The translations under genes and the position numbers were made by a program. Under the pieces are notes generated by a model. The model ran no database searches and was not told the DNA's origin. It saw only the letters and a program-made list of their open reading frames with translations. DNA of 64,000 nt. Origin: Lumnitzera littorea (taxonomy: Eukaryota; Streptophyta; Magnoliopsida; Myrtales; Combretaceae). The stretch is from contig JAMXBB010000011.1 of assembly GCA_024138015.1 (NCBI GenBank), positions 78,094,662 to 78,158,661 of the forward strand, in the 5' to 3' direction. Positions 62,401 to 64,000 of this stretch are shown in pieces. The first letter of the stretch is position 1, and every line of letters begins with the position of its first letter.

Positions 62401-62774
62401 AACCCACTATGCAGAGCAGAGCACTTGCTTCTTCTCTAAAGCATTTAAGAAATATCGTGAGTTAGTATTTGAACTTACCCATAAGTCCATTCGCTCTCAA
62501 TGTATGGTCCAATCCTTAGGCAAACAAGTAGACCTTGTGCTTTAACTTCTTTGATGAATCTAACTAAATCACGTCGTCCGCTGAAATCATACTGCAACAT
62601 GAAATGGAAGGAAAATGTGTCATGTTACTGTTGCATACATGCATCCCATAATTTGCTTCAGAGAGGGAGAGAGATCACCTTTCCTTGCTGGGGTTCATGT
62701 AGATTCCAGAATACATAGGTCTGTATCACGTCAATCCCTCCTTGTTTGGCTTTGGAGATTAGAGATGTCCACAT
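56430..62774 (-). CDS. BGAL16: Beta-galactosidase (GH35), BGAL16-like, 5' partial
   Basis: Apoplastic glycoside hydrolase removing terminal beta-D-galactose from cell-wall glycans. Seventeen exons seen, in transcript order: 62679-62774, 62479-62591, 62163-62229, 61576-61668, 61342-61485, 61012-61106, 60730-60835, 60493-60577, 60304-60422, 60014-60175, 59445-59626, 59252-59340, 58326-58435, 57942-58034, 57382-57489, 57132-57277, 56430-56541; 1920 nt in frame, about 639 aa. Motifs: TYVFWNLHEPQQGK, GGPIILSQIENEY (acid/base Glu), WTENWTSFYQAYG (nucleophile Glu), HGGTNFGR, ILPDCK, TSDYLWYT, HAFVNG, GKGEVWINSQSIGRYW. The first exon (signal peptide and the TYDGRS-HYPRSTP-type segment) lies beyond the right edge. 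The C-terminus stops at VDTVTSI without a lectin (SUEL) domain; AITKM just past the stop in another frame suggests a slightly shortened end. Confidence 0.93.
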
Positions 62775-64000
62775 CTGCAAGGATTAAGATCAAGACAAAA
62801 CATTATTTTCTTCATAATAAGAATATATTTTTATGAATTCCATTTATTATAGAAAACCTATCTCCATAAATAAAAACTTCTGTGATTTCCATTCAAAATG
62901 ACATTCAATAAGTTTGAGCTTAAACATAACTAGATTAATCTCATTTCAACTCATTTTATTCTAAATTATGTTTGTCATTTAATTGAAATAATATAAATCC
63001 TACACTTGGATTGGAACTCCACTAATACATTAATACTTAAGAAACTCAACTTGAGCTCGTTAGGCTTGTAAAATCATTGAGTTAAATCTCATGAAACTCA
63101 AGGTTAATTCAAAAAACTAATTTAGTGCTCCAGTCTAATTTGATTATGATGGATTGATTTACAGTTAGATTTAGTTATTTCTTTTTTATGGGAGCATGAG
63201 TATTTGGTTTAATAAGGTTTCACTTTCACCTAGGTATATATTATATATCTATCCAGAAAATGACGATCATAGAATGTATCCTAGCTTATAATTTCTTCGA
63301 AATTCCTAAATTCTTCAAATGCTCTTATCCGGTTCAACTTGACAGCCTTTACTTGAATTCTGAAACAAAATGATCCTCTGAGGACTAAAATTGCCATAAA
63401 TCTATACACCAGAGTACCAGACCAGATAATAATCCTTAGCAACGATTCTTGATTTATTTGTAGAGGTACACACCGGGCTGGTGCATGTGTCAACAATTAA
63501 TTGAACCGAACCTGCCCTAAAGGCAAACGGCAGGCTAGTTCGAAGGCTTTGAATCATATGCTTTTTTTTTTTTTAAATTTAATTTTCCATATTTCCATCA
63601 ATTATTATTAATACTTTATCATCTGCTCGTATATTTCTTTTTTTTTTTTCCCTAAATAAGTCTAATACTTTATTTGAACATGTAGTAAAACATGAAAGGT
63701 TTGTTTTTATTTTTGATTGAATTTTTTTTTTCCATTCTGAAATAATTGATTTGAATTATATGATCGTGATGGTATTTATTTATTTTTATTTTTTATTAAA
63801 AAAAATTGAAATTTAGATTGACTCGAATTGATGATCAAACCACTGGTTCAATTGATAAGTCAATGGTTTTTTAAAGCTAAACCACTAAGGCCTTTAGGAC
63901 CTATCAATTTGTTAGTTAATTTAGATCTATCTTTATCTAGGCCTGATCGGTTTACAATTCAAAACTAGTCCTAACATAAATCTATTTATATGTGTTATGA
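62775..64000 (-). other. BGAL intron 1 or upstream DNA; first exon not in window
   Basis: The exon starting MWTSLISKAKQGG at 62774 has a good AG acceptor, so the gene continues to the right. I searched the - strand for the conserved first-exon coding (YDGRS, SGSIHYPRS) and did not find it before 64000. The stretch has poly-T runs near 63561, 63640 and 63723 and otherwise nothing recognisable. Confidence 0.7.

Noticed and set aside
1..64000. CRISPR arrays, tRNA or rRNA genes, organellar inserts
   Set aside because: No regularly spaced direct repeats with unique spacers, no cloverleaf with a TTCGA-type T-loop that I could fold, and no stretch resembling plastid or mitochondrial coding was seen. 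A tRNAscan or BLAST run would be decisive.

Overview
This window is nuclear DNA from a flowering plant, almost certainly a eudicot. It is AT-rich, its genes carry many GT-AG introns, and all four recognisable genes encode plant-type proteins. The species cannot be named from the sequence. I rebuilt the gene models by hand, exon by exon, checking reading phase at every splice junction.

Layout. (1) 1-9.7 kb is non-coding and repeat-rich; it holds a hAT-type MITE with an 8-bp target duplication, a second palindromic MITE and a 78-bp tandem duplication. (2) 9.97-21.27 kb, + strand: a complete 9-exon SWI3C gene (SWI/SNF chromatin-remodelling subunit), with a TRIM-like miniature LTR element in intron 6 and a G-quadruplex-like run in intron 8. 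(3) 23.44-30.71 kb, - strand: a complete 13-exon NRAMP5-like metal transporter gene with one GC-AG intron and a His-rich N-terminus. (4) 31-51.35 kb is a transposon graveyard. It contains a hairpin, two LINE relics, three diverged copies of a ~3.1-3.3 kb solo-LTR-like repeat (one inverted) and a ~4.1 kb MULE-like DNA transposon relic with terminal inverted repeats. (5) 51.47-53.94 kb, + strand: a complete 3-exon OGG1 gene (8-oxoguanine DNA glycosylase), starting only ~120 bp from the MULE end. (6) 56.43 kb to beyond the right edge, - strand: a GH35 beta-galactosidase gene (BGAL16-like), 17 exons visible, first exon outside the window.

The genes do not form a functional pathway or operon. Their order does look ancestral: from memory, SWI3C and OGG1 are immediate neighbours in Arabidopsis (At1g21700/At1g21710), and BGAL16 (At1g77410) lies in the paralogous block of the same chromosome. 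Here SWI3C and OGG1 are separated by about 30 kb, made of the NRAMP5-like gene and a nest of transposons.

I found no evidence of a wholly new biological system. The most informative non-genic signals are the nested-transposon stratigraphy, the MULE boundary at the OGG1 promoter and the TRIM-like element in SWI3C.
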